In this document: piece by piece, positions 7,132-16,714 of the stretch
Position numbering within the stretch: position 1 is the first letter of the stretch
How the letters are laid out: each line of letters begins with the position of its first letter
Assembly: GCA_000316135.1 (NCBI GenBank)
Contig: JH994018.1
Coordinates: forward strand, 3,752 to 24,173
DNA from: Trachipleistophora hominis
Taxonomy: Eukaryota; Microsporidia; Pleistophoridae
Length of the DNA: 20,422 nucleotides
Direction of reading: 5' to 3'
Notes under the pieces: model-generated
The model's input: only the letters and a program-made list of their open reading frames with translations
The model's database searches: none
What the model was told of the DNA's origin: nothing
Program-made: the position numbers and the translations under genes

Positions 7132-10100
7132 CTACCCCCTTAAAATAAACACAATCTCCTCATCCCTCCTCTCTAATCCATCCCCATTCTCCATCTCCCT
7201 ATAAAACTCCCCATCATAAACAACAAGCACACCCAAACACCCGCACCTAACCCTCAGATCACCAACAGTACGTTCATCCTCATAGAAAAACAAGAACGGA
7301 AACCCTGTGACCTGATACACCCCATCCACACACACAGCATGGCACGCCTTAAAATACTTCCCACGCGTGTTCTCCAGTACGAGCAGACCGTCCGTGCTGC
7401 CCATCGGGTCTTCATCGGCCAGCACACGTATCACGGGCGTATTCACGACGCACTCTACGACGTAGTAATCCGTGAGGTTGCTGATGCAGGACGGTCTGTA
7501 CGTGTGCTTGAACTTGCGGACTGTGAGTGACTTGTCGATGGACAGCACGTGTATGTGGCGTATGCGGTTGTAATCAAGGCAGCCCCTGCCAAAATACACC
7601 AGTCGACGGTCATCCGCCGTGTAGAACGGTATTTGGTTCGTTCTGAGCGTGTGCACGTTTCCCTTGAAATACGCGATTGCCACCTTCTGGTCCATCAGGT
7701 ACTCTCGTACGATACGTGCCACCTCGTTGTACGTGTACGTACGTTTTAGGAACAGTGTGAATGATTTGTTACGGTTTATAAAGCTGATGCACCTTCTCTG
7801 CGAGAGGTACCTGAGGTGCAGTGCAGCACTACGTGCATTTGAGCAGATGATGGCAATTGTACCGTTTTTAACAGCACGATCACTCAGATCAACGTATTCA
7901 TTTATATTGACGTTGTTGTTGTTAGGGTTGTTCGTAACGGTGGGGTTGGGGCTGGTGTTAGGGTTGTTAGTAATATCCTTATTGTCACTACCCTTATCAC
8001 TACCCTTATCACCACCCTTATCATTATCACAGCCATCCCCACCCTTATCACAGCCATCCCCACCCTCGTCATAATCATAATCCCCCCTAACCTTTTCAAT
8101 TACAACCTCAACACCTTCATTCCCAATATACCGCCTAACCACCCCGCCCACACTCTCCGTCCGCCCAACCACCACCACATCAATCATCCGCATACCACCC
8201 CCATAATCATACTCAACACCTCCACTCTCATCAAACCTCTTCACAAAGACAAGCCGGTGCTCATTCACAAAATCATACTGAACATTCGTAAAGACGCTAA
8301 ATATGAGGACGTTGTCACACCACCGCACCTTTGTGCACAGCATGCCGTCGCGCACCTCAAACACGTAGTGGTACTTCTTCTCGGCGTTCATTCGTTTGAA
8401 ATTGGTGCTGTTCATCGTGTAGGGCTGTGTGCGGGGATAGTCGCACGTTGTGTTGAAGAATCCTGGGCCGGAGTAGCCCTTCACGCTCTCCTTGGTGAGG
8501 ATGTTGCAGTTGTATGCGCGTGTTTCGTTCGTCTTAATACGCGCGATCTGCTCATCTGTGAGCGGCTGCTTCGGCACGGCATCGTTCTTCAGGTAGAATA
8601 GGCCGTATGCACTGAACGGCAGCTCTGCCCTGCGATACGGGTGCCTGCCGCCACGATTGTGCTCCAGCACTTCACTTTCACTCACACGTGTTACGATGTG
8701 ATCGTTGAACTTTAACCACACGGTGCCTGCACGGTTATCGTGCGCTACGACGTGATCGTTGGACTTTGACCACGCGGTGCCCGCAGCATCACGTGTAGCA
8801 TTACGCGTGGTATTCTCTGCATCCGTAGCATCACGCGTTTTATTACGCGTATTATTCCCTGCATCCGTAGCATCACGCGTGGTATTCTCTGCGCCCGTGG
8901 TATTACGCGTGGTATTCTCTGCGCCCGTAGCATCACGCGTACTATCATCGTGTGCTACGCGTACGTAACAGTAGTAATGCCCGTCACTGCTCACCCCGCT
9001 GTGCACCACCACCCCCTTCAGCACCAACCGCTCACCGTTAATCTCCAGCACATCCCCAAACTCGCAGTACCCGTTGTTCTTCACCACTTCATTCGTCTCC
9101 CAATCCATCGAGAACCTCTTGATCAGCACAAACAGAATGTCCGGCACCTTCCTGATCGCCTGTCCCTTCACCGCATCTACCAGTCCATGCTCATCGCACC
9201 GGTACTTATTGTCACCGCACAGCTCGTCCTCCTCAAAATACGCGTCCAGCGCCTCTTTTATGCTGTGCCGCACGTCAAGCTGCAGGTCGTTGAACTTCTC
9301 TACGCTCTCTTTCGTGCATCCGCAGCTTGCGCGGATGTACTGCGTTAACTCTCCGTCGAACAGACTGTTGAAGCGTTGATCGTCCGTTTCGTGTTCAAGT
9401 TCGTCGAGCAGTTTCTTTGAGTATTCGTGGAAGTCTTGGTGCTGGTCGAGTGGGCCGAGCAACGAAAGGTTCCTGAATGTTAGATCGGGGTGTACCTCCG
9501 TTTGCTGCGTGCGCAGCTTGTAGAACATCTGCTGCAGTGCCTTTAAATTGTATTTGTTCGTTCTTTTCTCTTCTCTACGCGCATCCACTTTCGTAGGGGT
9601 TTTATCTTCATGGTCTGTTGGGGTGTTCTTAAGGGCCTCGTGTTTTGGGGTGTTCTTAAGGGTGTCCTTCTCGTTAGGGTCTGTAGGGGCGCCCTTCTCA
9701 TTAGGGTCTGTAGGGGCATCCTTCTCATTAGGGTCTGTAGGGGCGCCCTTCTCATTAAGATCAGTAGGGGCGCCCTTCTCAGTCAAGGCCTTACCAGTCC
9801 TACTAGCAACACCCTCATCAATAAAATCTTTACCTGTCAGGGCCTTATCAGCAACACCCTCATTAACCTCAGGCTGCGTGGGAGTGCTCATCACGCGGTT
9901 ATAAAACGCATTTATATTGTACAGCACCTGCACCAAAGAGTTGATATAACACGTTGCGCCCATATTACGTATCCCCACATACCCCGTGCTCATCTTACTA
10001 TCATAATCACAGACCAAATGCACCCCAACCTCAATCTCAATACTATCATCAATCTGATACGCCGACCGGAACACCGCCGAAGACTCGGCAGTATGCATCG

Positions 10101-10425
10101 ATATAACGGTCCTATCGCCCATCGTATTGTTATTCTCATCCCTGTTGCTCTCGTGCTCTCCATCCTCATCGTTCCTGAACAGGTACCGTCCAAAATAATT
10201 GTCAAAGCGGTTGTATTCGTAGCTCAGGGTGAAACTTTCGCCGTTGATCACGAAGTGTATGATGGTGTGCACCGGTATGACGGACGTGCCGCGGTATTCT
10301 AGGGATACGTACGCGCCGTCGTAGTTTGCTAGGATGATGCGCCATATTCGGCCGTCCACCTCAAAGTCGGGCGATTTGTTCTTGTGCTGCTTTTTTGGTA
10401 GCGTTGTGTTCCATTTGAAATTCAT
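7132..10425 (-). CDS. UBP15: ubiquitin carboxyl-terminal hydrolase, USP7/Ubp15 type (MATH + USP)
   Basis: Predicted cysteine deubiquitinase that removes ubiquitin from substrates. A divergent MATH domain covers about residues 20-140. The USP core covers about 147-620: Cys box with NMGATCYINSLVQ (catalytic C159), the QDFHEYSKKLLDELE block near 330, and His box VVVHSGVSSDGHYYCYV (catalytic H483). WLKFNDHIVT (570-579) supplies the third residue, with Asn574 where USP7 has Asp. Domain order and the long C-terminal region identify the USP7/Ubp15 family. Inserts interrupt the core: four 9-residue repeats at 216-251, a Thr/Arg/Asp/Asn-rich insert at 496-551 between His and Asn/Asp, and a GGDGCDK/Asn-Pro-rich stretch at 785-843. 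At 1097 residues it is close to the family size. The ATG start has CCC about 27 bases upstream; the stop is TAG. The symbol is a family-level name from yeast. Confidence 0.93.
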   Translation of the reverse strand: MNFKWNTTLPKKQHKNKSPDFEVDGRIWRIILANYDGAYVSLEYRGTSVIPVHTIIHFVINGESFTLSYEYNRFDNYFGRYLFRNDEDGEHESNRDENNNTMGDRTVISMHTAESSAVFRSAYQIDDSIEIEVGVHLVCDYDSKMSTGYVGIRNMGATCYINSLVQVLYNINAFYNRVMSTPTQPEVNEGVADKALTGKDFIDEGVASRTGKALTEKGAPTDLNEKGAPTDPNEKDAPTDPNEKGAPTDPNEKDTLKNTPKHEALKNTPTDHEDKTPTKVDARREEKRTNKYNLKALQQMFYKLRTQQTEVHPDLTFRNLSLLGPLDQHQDFHEYSKKLLDELEHETDDQRFNSLFDGELTQYIRASCGCTKESVEKFNDLQLDVRHSIKEALDAYFEEDELCGDNKYRCDEHGLVDAVKGQAIRKVPDILFVLIKRFSMDWETNEVVKNNGYCEFGDVLEINGERLVLKGVVVHSGVSSDGHYYCYVRVAHDDSTRDATGAENTTRNTTGAENTTRDATDAGNNTRNKTRDATDAENTTRNATRDAAGTAWSKSNDHVVAHDNRAGTVWLKFNDHIVTRVSESEVLEHNRGGRHPYRRAELPFSAYGLFYLKNDAVPKQPLTDEQIARIKTNETRAYNCNILTKESVKGYSGPGFFNTTCDYPRTQPYTMNSTNFKRMNAEKKYHYVFEVRDGMLCTKVRWCDNVLIFSVFTNVQYDFVNEHRLVFVKRFDESGGVEYDYGGGMRMIDVVVVGRTESVGGVVRRYIGNEGVEVVIEKVRGDYDYDEGGDGCDKGGDGCDNDKGGDKGSDKGSDNKDITNNPNTSPNPTVTNNPNNNNVNINEYVDLSDRAVKNGTIAIICSNARSAALHLRYLSQRRCISFINRNKSFTLFLKRTYTYNEVARIVREYLMDQKVAIAYFKGNVHTLRTNQIPFYTADDRRLVYFGRGCLDYNRIRHIHVLSIDKSLTVRKFKHTYRPSCISNLTDYYVVECVVNTPVIRVLADEDPMGSTDGLLVLENTRGKYFKACHAVCVDGVYQVTGFPFLFFYEDERTVGDLRVRCGCLGVLVVYDGEFYREMENGDGLERRDEEIVFILRG
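7897..8073 (-). repeat. Gly/Asp- and Asn/Pro-rich coding insert in the deubiquitinase C-terminal half
   Basis: This segment encodes about residues 785-843: GGDGCDK twice, then KGSDKGSDNK, then a TNNPN-rich tail. It lies between two better-structured parts of the region C-terminal to the catalytic core and is probably a disordered linker. Plus-strand DNA here is CCCTTATCA-type simple sequence. Confidence 0.8.
8776..8940 (-). repeat. repeat insert in the catalytic loop of the deubiquitinase
   Basis: This encodes residues 496-550, built from repeats of TRDATGAENT, TRNTTGAENT and TRDATDAENT type. The DNA units are 15-33 bases (GCATCACGCGTGGTATTC words). It sits between the catalytic His box and the third catalytic residue, where USP7 has only about a dozen residues. 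Immediately beyond it (on the coding strand) a diverged copy, AGTAWSKSNDHVVAHDN, precedes the real AGTVWLKFNDHIV, which points to local tandem duplication. Confidence 0.85.
9673..9780 (-). repeat. four 27-bp tandem coding repeats in the deubiquitinase
   Basis: Four copies encode the 9-residue unit EKGAPTDPN, with Asp-for-Gly and Leu-for-Pro variants, at residues 216-251. The plus-strand units share CATTAGGGTCTGTAGGGGC. The array lies between the catalytic Cys box and the QDFHEY block, so it forms a surface insert in the USP fold. A looser duplication (EGVADKALTGK and EGVASRTGKALT) lies just N-terminal to it. Confidence 0.9.
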
Positions 10426-10498
10426 AGCAGTGCTCGTTTTCTGAATTTTAAGGGTTAGTTGAGAATTGCAATCAAAAAACGTTTTAGGATTTTCTCGT

Positions 10499-10620
10499 TA
10501 CGGACGTATGAAACGCTTTAAGAGCTTAGAGGGTGTAGGCACTTTCCTTACGGCTGTATGAAACGCTTTAAGAGCTTAGAGTGTAGGCACTTTCCTTACG
10601 GCTGTATGAAACGCGTTGAC
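10499..10620. repeat. 48-50 bp tandem repeat upstream of the deubiquitinase
   Basis: Two nearly identical units (10499-10548 and 10549-10596) share TATGAAACGCTTTAAGAGC and GTGTAGGCACTTTCC. They differ by a 2-base indel and one or two substitutions. A truncated third unit follows from 10597. The array begins about 74 bases upstream of the deubiquitinase ATG. Its position suggests a promoter-proximal element, but no known binding motif is recognised. Confidence 0.85.
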
Positions 10621-11064
10621 TGCCCAGAATGCATTGCATTGGTTTGGCACTGAAACTGTTGATACGGACTGGTTTAGAAATTCTTACAGATTTATTTAGA
10701 AGATAAACGTACGTTTTAATTGTTGTCCGTTCTTAAAGGTTGGTTTAACAACAAAACCTACGTCCTCGTAGTGTTAGTACGTGCTCATTCTGCTGTTCTA
10801 TCACAATTTGCTCTTTAATTTATCAAAACGTAAACATCAATGATAAAACCGTGCTTAAAGAGATTTACACGCCTGATTCGTAAATTAAAATAAAAATTTG
10901 AAATTTTTAATTAATTCGTACAGAAAGACGCTACGCTTTTTTTACCATTTTAATATGTCATTTTAAGGATAAACTGCTGATGATATGATGGTTGAATAGT
11001 GGTAGAGTAGATATGGATGGTTCTATCATAGATGAACTGTTGATTGTACGATTATTATATCGTT

Positions 11065-11197
11065 TCTATTGTAGATCTAAATGGTTTAATCTCTTCTATT
11101 GTAGATCTAAATGGTGCAACCTCAATAAGATAGTTTTATACGAGTAGATCTAAGTAGATATAAACTTTACTTATCTCTTCTATTGTAGATATAAATG
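11065..11197. repeat. dispersed direct repeat TTCTATTGTAGATCTAAATG
   Basis: Perfect 22-base copies lie at 11065-11086 and 11095-11116, 30 bases apart. A third copy at 11178-11197 reads GATATAA instead of GATCTAA and diverges at its end. AGTAGATCTAAGTAGATATAA between them is a further partial relative. No function is recognised. Confidence 0.75.
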
Positions 11198-11825
11198 AAT
11201 AAATCCTTGACAAACAAATATAATACGAACGAATAAAACGTAAGAAATTACTTTCCCACCAAACAAACGTTTTAACGGAATCATTTCTATCGTAAGAAAT
11301 TAAAAAATCGTTATTTTATACATTTTTTGGTTTTAACACGCTGTTGGTTCTTTACATTCAATATTAACCGTGATTTTAAATGAAATGCGGTAAAAAAGAG
11401 AAAAACTGTGAAAATATTTGTTTATTGTCTTAAACGAACGAGTCATCGTTATAAATTGGGCATGACATGCATTTATTATATCGTAATATTGATTGATATT
11501 GACAGGTTATATCAAGTATTGTATTTTTTTGAACAAGGATTGTACTATCAACGCTTTTAAAATGCGGTAAGGACGTGATAGGTATAAAATGGTATAATGC
11601 ATTCGTTGGTTGTTATGGTTTGTTGTTTATTGTTGTACGTTTTGATTGAATGGAAAAATTGTTGCTTAGGTTGAGAATTTTATGGATTAAAGGCTGACAA
11701 GGTGATTCTAAATGTTTAGTACGTCTGTGAATTTGTTTAGATGTGTAGAGATCAATTAAACGAATTTTTATGGTTAGGTGTGCTGAGTATTAGGCAAATA
11801 TAAAATGTTTTATTTTCATTGAAAC

Positions 11826-12078
11826 GATTAAAAGGAAAGAAGGCTGGAATTAAAAGAAAGACTGGAATTAAAGCAAAGGCTGGAATCAAGGCAAAGGCTG
11901 GAATTAAAAGAAAGACTGGAATTAAAGCAAAGGCTGGAATTAAAAGAAAGACTGGAACCAAAGGAAAGATTGGAACTAAAGAAAAATCGGTAATTAGAGG
12001 GACGAGTGGAACCAAAGGAAGAACAGTAAAAATTAAAAGAAAAATAGTGAAAATTAAAGGAAAATGGTGAAAATTGTT
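11826..12078. repeat. 18-bp minisatellite, open on both strands
   Basis: About 13 copies of an 18-base unit: GGAATTAAAAGAAAGACT alternates with GGAATTAAAGCAAAGGCT, degenerating toward the right end. Because the unit length is a multiple of three, long frames stay open on both strands. The plus strand reads as Lys-rich GIKRKT/GIKAKA hexapeptides and the minus strand as hydrophobic LIPVFL/LIPAFA hexapeptides. Neither frame has an ATG at its start (only TTG codons), so I treat this as non-coding or a gene remnant. It ends about 30 bases before the stop of the neighbouring gene. Confidence 0.85.
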
Positions 12079-12106
12079 TAGTTAAAATATATTAGGCACG
12101 TATAAG

Positions 12107-14944
12107 TTAAATATCTTGATTAAAAACTTGTTTTTGAAGTGTTACTGGGTTGAGGATCATTGATTGACTTTGTGAAACAAGCGCTAGACATTCAAGCAAA
12201 CTAAAATCAACATAAAACTGGAGATTTCTAAGAAAATGAATTATTTCTGGCTTAGTATTCGTTATTTTGCACATGTTAATTTGATAATCACTGCTTTCAA
12301 TCAGCAGTTCTCGTACTCTCATTTTATTTCTTCTCACTGCCGGATTAATATCAATCAACGGCGAATATCGTACTTTAAGTACTTTCAAATGTGGAAAAAG
12401 CAACGATATTGCACTTAAGTTATGCAAAAGTTGTATTTCTACTACTAAAATTTCTAGATTTTTATGTGGTTGTACAATAATCGATGGCTTCATCGTATAT
12501 TTAGTCGACCGTAATCCATCGTTTTCAATAAAATCTGTTATATCCAACAACTTAAGATTGGTTGGCAGATTGCGGAGAAAATTGCAGGTTATATGTTCAG
12601 AACATATTCGAAGGATGTTCAAGTTTTGCAGTTTTTTGAGCATTTTGCAGTTATTCTCGTCAATTACAGTAGACATAACTTCTAATTTTGTGACTGTACT
12701 CATGCCACCTTCATTTAAAACCCTACGTAAAATAATATTGGTCAGCAAATTTGTTAAAGTATCAACAAATTTTCGTGAAGGATTATTTTTAGCTGTTAAA
12801 CGTATTTGATCCAAATTCATACTCCTCCCATAATATTCTGCAGAAATATGTTCCCAAAACACTTCACAATATCTTAAACTCCAAATATACGTTTTAAACA
12901 AATGGGTTGTCTCAAACCTTACATGTTTTACTTCTCTGATATTGATCAATATGGTAACGATCGAATCAACATTACGGCAAACATTGGTAAAATATATATG
13001 ATTCACACTTTTTAAACCAATAAGCCTGTGTTTATATTCTTCAATTATGGAAAAATTTATTTCTAGGCTTTCCAAGTTTTCTACATCTTGTGCATTGACC
13101 ACGATCGAGCAATTGCGGAGTAATAATTCTTTGCACGATTTGTTCAGGACAATCTCACCATCACCACGTGTAAACACATAATCTAATTCAACTCTTTCAT
13201 AATTATCAGCTAGTTTTACTTGCTCGGCAAATATAAAGTTGTCTATTACTATTTTAGAATGATTATTGACAGAATTCCCTATGGATGATATTTCTATTGC
13301 CGAATTCACATCGAAAATGGTCTAATTCCTATATATGAGCTTAGATCAAAGAAACCTTTTGATAGTATTATATTTATATACTTGAATTTCTCATTAAATG
13401 CTACATACGAGCCAGGTGATACCGTTACACATTCAAATATTGCACTCTCTACGTTAAAATCCATCTTCATTGTTTCGTAAATGTTCGCTCCCACTAATTT
13501 AAACAATCCTTGGCTTCGTGCATTTTTCATTTTGATCTCAACATGTGCTAGAGCTATTATGGTATTTGGTCCTAACTCACATTCAATAATATACGGAAAC
13601 ACAAGGTTTTGCTCTGGTTTGAGATATTTCAACGTTTCTACACATTTTATTAATTGTCAAAATTACATTCGGATTAGAATCGCATTTTGAAACTATAATA
13701 TTTTCTATATGTTCAGGAAATATCATATTTTCGGTGAAATTTACCGAAGTAAATGATATTTTGACAACATTTTTTGGAATGTTATTGAGAGCATCTGCAG
13801 ACATATTTTCAGCAATACGCATTTCAATTTTGATATTTTCTGGTATTGATCTTATAAAATCAAGAGTGCAATACTTGCAATCCGCTCTTATCGAAGCTTT
13901 TATCTTATTAAGACACGATAAATCAACACCAGTATAAATTCCTTTGAATTCTAAAGTCAATTCACTAATATTATTGCCAGTGATAAATTTACTGGCAATA
14001 ACCATTTTTAAATCCTGCATTAACTTGTCTATTGCTTCTCTTGGTTCATAAGTAGATGATTTCCTGTATATAAAAACAGAATATGGCGAACCACACACAC
14101 TTTTGTCAAATTTTTCGTCTAAAATATTCATGTTATTTTGCAACCATTCAAATTCAATATCCAATTTATCAAATAAAAACTCGAGTGTGAAATGGTTTGG
14201 ATAAATGTTATAGACATAAAACTGATTGTTCTCTCGTTCCTTGCGTATTTGTGCTGAATTTCCTTTGTTATCAGACAGTGAAAATTCGACATAAGATTTG
14301 ACTACCTTTCTAAACAGTATTGACACGTTACTATTACCAAATATAAGCAATGAAAGGCTCCTCACTGACGGAGTATATTGATTTTCATTAGGTTTGTCTC
14401 TATAATTCCTAATATTATGGAGTAATTTAGGGTTCTTTATGAGATGCATGCATATAATATATGAAATTGACTCTTTTACATATTCATCAAATAGTGCAAA
14501 ATGCGTTAACAACGTACAAACTTCTTCGGTGTTCATATTAGGATCAACATCTCGTTGTGAATACTTCATAACCTTCTGGTACAATAATATAGTGAATGGA
14601 ACATGAACAACTTCAAACCTAACATCTGCATTTTCTCTAATTATATCATGGTATGTCCTATAGATAATTCTTCTGATACCTGCAATATTACTATGATAAT
14701 GAACATGATCATAAATGGTTTCATAATCAACCTCTTTTTTTTCAAAGTAAATACGTTTTTGAGTTTCATATGGTAATGCTAGCTTTGTTTTTGTTGCCTC
14801 ATGTTGGTTTAATAGGTATGTCATTCCTGCATCTTCTGGATTTTCGAAAATCAAGAAATTTTCTTCGTTTGTTTTTTGTTCATTGCTAAAAACGAAAATG
14901 TACTTGAGACTCATTTCAACATAACCATATAAATTAGACCACAT
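12107..14944 (-). pseudogene. leucine-rich-repeat-like orphan protein with two compensating frameshifts
   Basis: One gene of about 945 codons is spread over three reading-frame segments. The first, from the ATG at 14944, carries protein-like sequence to about 13640. The second, in another frame, runs from about 13640 to 13320. The third, back in the first frame, runs from about 13320 to the TAA at 12107. Segments two and three have no suitable ATG of their own, which argues for a single gene. Irregular repeats of Leu/Ile-rich strands, such as NLKLLDITDF and PHLKVLKVRYSP, resemble leucine-rich repeats; no catalytic motif is recognised. No clear signal peptide follows the first ATG, and a second ATG lies ten codons in. 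The family resembles the large orphan LRR sets of Trachipleistophora-type microsporidia (inference). It could be a true pseudogene or an intact gene with two sequence errors. Confidence 0.65.
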
Positions 14945-15729
14945 GGATTATAAGCAAACCTATTGTTTTAAATCCATACAATTAGACTTATAAAAATCTA
15001 AGATAATTAATTTATATAGATACAAATTGTTTTTCAATTAATCGTAAGATAACTTTATCGCAAACAAAGGAAAGTATTAACTGTATTTGAATGATTATAA
15101 ATACAACATTGCTCTGAAATAATTAATTCATTACAAAATATAAAACTTCAATCAGGGATAACTGTAGCCATCTGAATTCTTTTACACATGCATAGCGGTA
15201 AATAATCAATATGCTACGCCTCTACTTAATTAGAAACACGTTTACCATATTAAAAACGCCATATAATAGTGATTACGCAAAATAATCTTTTGGTATTAAT
15301 TTAAAAATGATAAATTAACTTTTTATAAACAAGATTACCAATTAGTAAGTGATACGACAAATTATGAATATTGGTTAAGCAGACCAGACAATATACAATT
15401 GAACAATTACAAACCAAAATTGTGAACAGATTTGGTTATAACAAATATTTTGAATAAAGATTACTGAATAACACACGATTTGCTATATCAATATAATTAT
15501 GATCAGACGAATTCTTTTAAAAAGGCTATTTTTAAATAGTTTCTATCATGTGAGCTATTCTCTAGTTTGTGTATATAACGCAATGAAAAGAATATCACAA
15601 TACGCTATTCTAACCAAAATTGAATTGAAGCAATATTCCCAGAATAACATAATTGAAGAACAAACAAGATGATTACTATCTCATTTTTTATAAGTAAATA
15701 CTATCACAATTGAAAACTAAAAATATACT

Positions 15730-16120
15730 GTACTGGCTTGTCATTTCCTCTAATAAAGGGCATTCAAGGAATGTGCCGGGATATTCTAAAAGGGACAATA
15801 CTGCGCTTATTGCTGATATCTATGACATCTCTTACATATAGAAAGAAGGTGCAGAAACCACATGATGATAACCAGTATACTCTCGATAGTCCATCAACTC
15901 TTATTCAATTCGAGGTAAATATTCCTCAAGTTCTTACCCGCTCAATCGCGGTTTCGGCTCGCTATTACGATTTACAAATCTCTCTTATTCCTACCCAAAT
16001 GATAAATCCATCTTAATTCGCAATCTAAGTGGTAGGTCCGGATTATCGGGCCCGACAATATTAAAACTGAGTCATTTAGGCCAGACAAAAAAATTTTTTC
16101 TTTTATTACCTCGTATCTCA
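15730..16120. other. GC-richer island with a 92-codon open frame lacking ATG
   Basis: This part is visibly richer in G and C than its flanks (CCCGCTCAATCGCGG, GGATTATCGGGCCCGAC). On the plus strand 15738-16016 is open but begins with TTG; the first ATG is 12 codons in. On the minus strand the same region reads as protein-like text interrupted by several TAA/TAG codons. It may be a relic of a gene or transposon of different base composition. No domain is recognised. Confidence 0.3.
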
Positions 16121-16489
16121 TAAGGTGGCTAACTAAAAATGATCCCATGTTAACGATTACTTGTGATTGATATCAAAAAAGAACTCCTATGAAGCAAATA
16201 TGTTCTTAAATACTCAACGATTTCTCATAAGAAACCATGTTTTAGTGATAATGTTAAATTAAAGCTTTTTCTAATGAGAGACTAAAACTTTCACGTGTGT
16301 ATCAGAACGTTCAATTTAGATACTACGTTGTGGTATTGTTTGAGAATTTAATTGTGGGCTGGAAATGCTTATTGATAAAAATAGCTCTTTGTAAAAAACT
16401 TGCTTATGTAGAAAAGTCACTTTAAGTGGGCACCAATTTCAAAGTGAAATCCAGGTTTTGTTCTTGAAAGACTTCAAGAAAAATTTCGA

Positions 16490-16714
16490 ATGAACCAATT
16501 GTTACATTTAAACGGTGTTTTTACGATAAAATTGATGAAAAGGTTTACGATTTTTAACATGAAGTCGCGAAAATATATTAATAATCAAGCATACGTGACA
16601 GGTGAAAGTTCAAAAAGATTTATTTACTGGAATAACCGCATGTGCAAAATAACGGCGAATAAAAAAGTTGAGAATCAGCTATTCCCAATCGAACAAATCC
16701 TTAACACTGATTAA
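16490..16714 (+). CDS. small hypothetical open frame, 74 codons
   Basis: The frame starts at an ATG and is open upstream in frame for another 14 codons, to a TGA at 16445-16447. It encodes a basic, Lys/Asn/Phe-rich peptide with no signal peptide, membrane segment or known motif. It is the only plus-strand frame in this region with an ATG and plausible composition. In AT-rich DNA such a frame can arise by chance, and it may be a fragment of a decayed gene. Confidence 0.25.
   Translation: MNQLLHLNGVFTIKLMKRFTIFNMKSRKYINNQAYVTGESSKRFIYWNNRMCKITANKKVENQLFPIEQILNTD

Larger units (their letters stand above)
10426..12106. other. 1.7 kb spacer with several short repeats, no gene seen
   Basis: Between the deubiquitinase start and the end of the leucine-rich-repeat-like gene there is no intact reading frame with an ATG and protein-like composition. 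Contents are a 48-50 bp tandem repeat (10499-10620), three copies of a 20-22 bp word (11065-11197), an AT-rich middle, and an 18-bp minisatellite (11826-12078). Very short ATG frames, such as one of 17 codons near 11380, are not supported. Confidence 0.6.

Noticed and set aside
9610..10302. 230-codon plus-strand frame over the deubiquitinase
   Set aside because: It is antisense to the Cys box, MATH region and coding repeats of the deubiquitinase. It contains only repeat-derived text and no domain.
11752..12015. Minus-strand hydrophobic hexapeptide-repeat frame
   Set aside because: It is produced by the 18-bp minisatellite and starts at a TTG rather than ATG. It is listed as a repeat instead of a gene.
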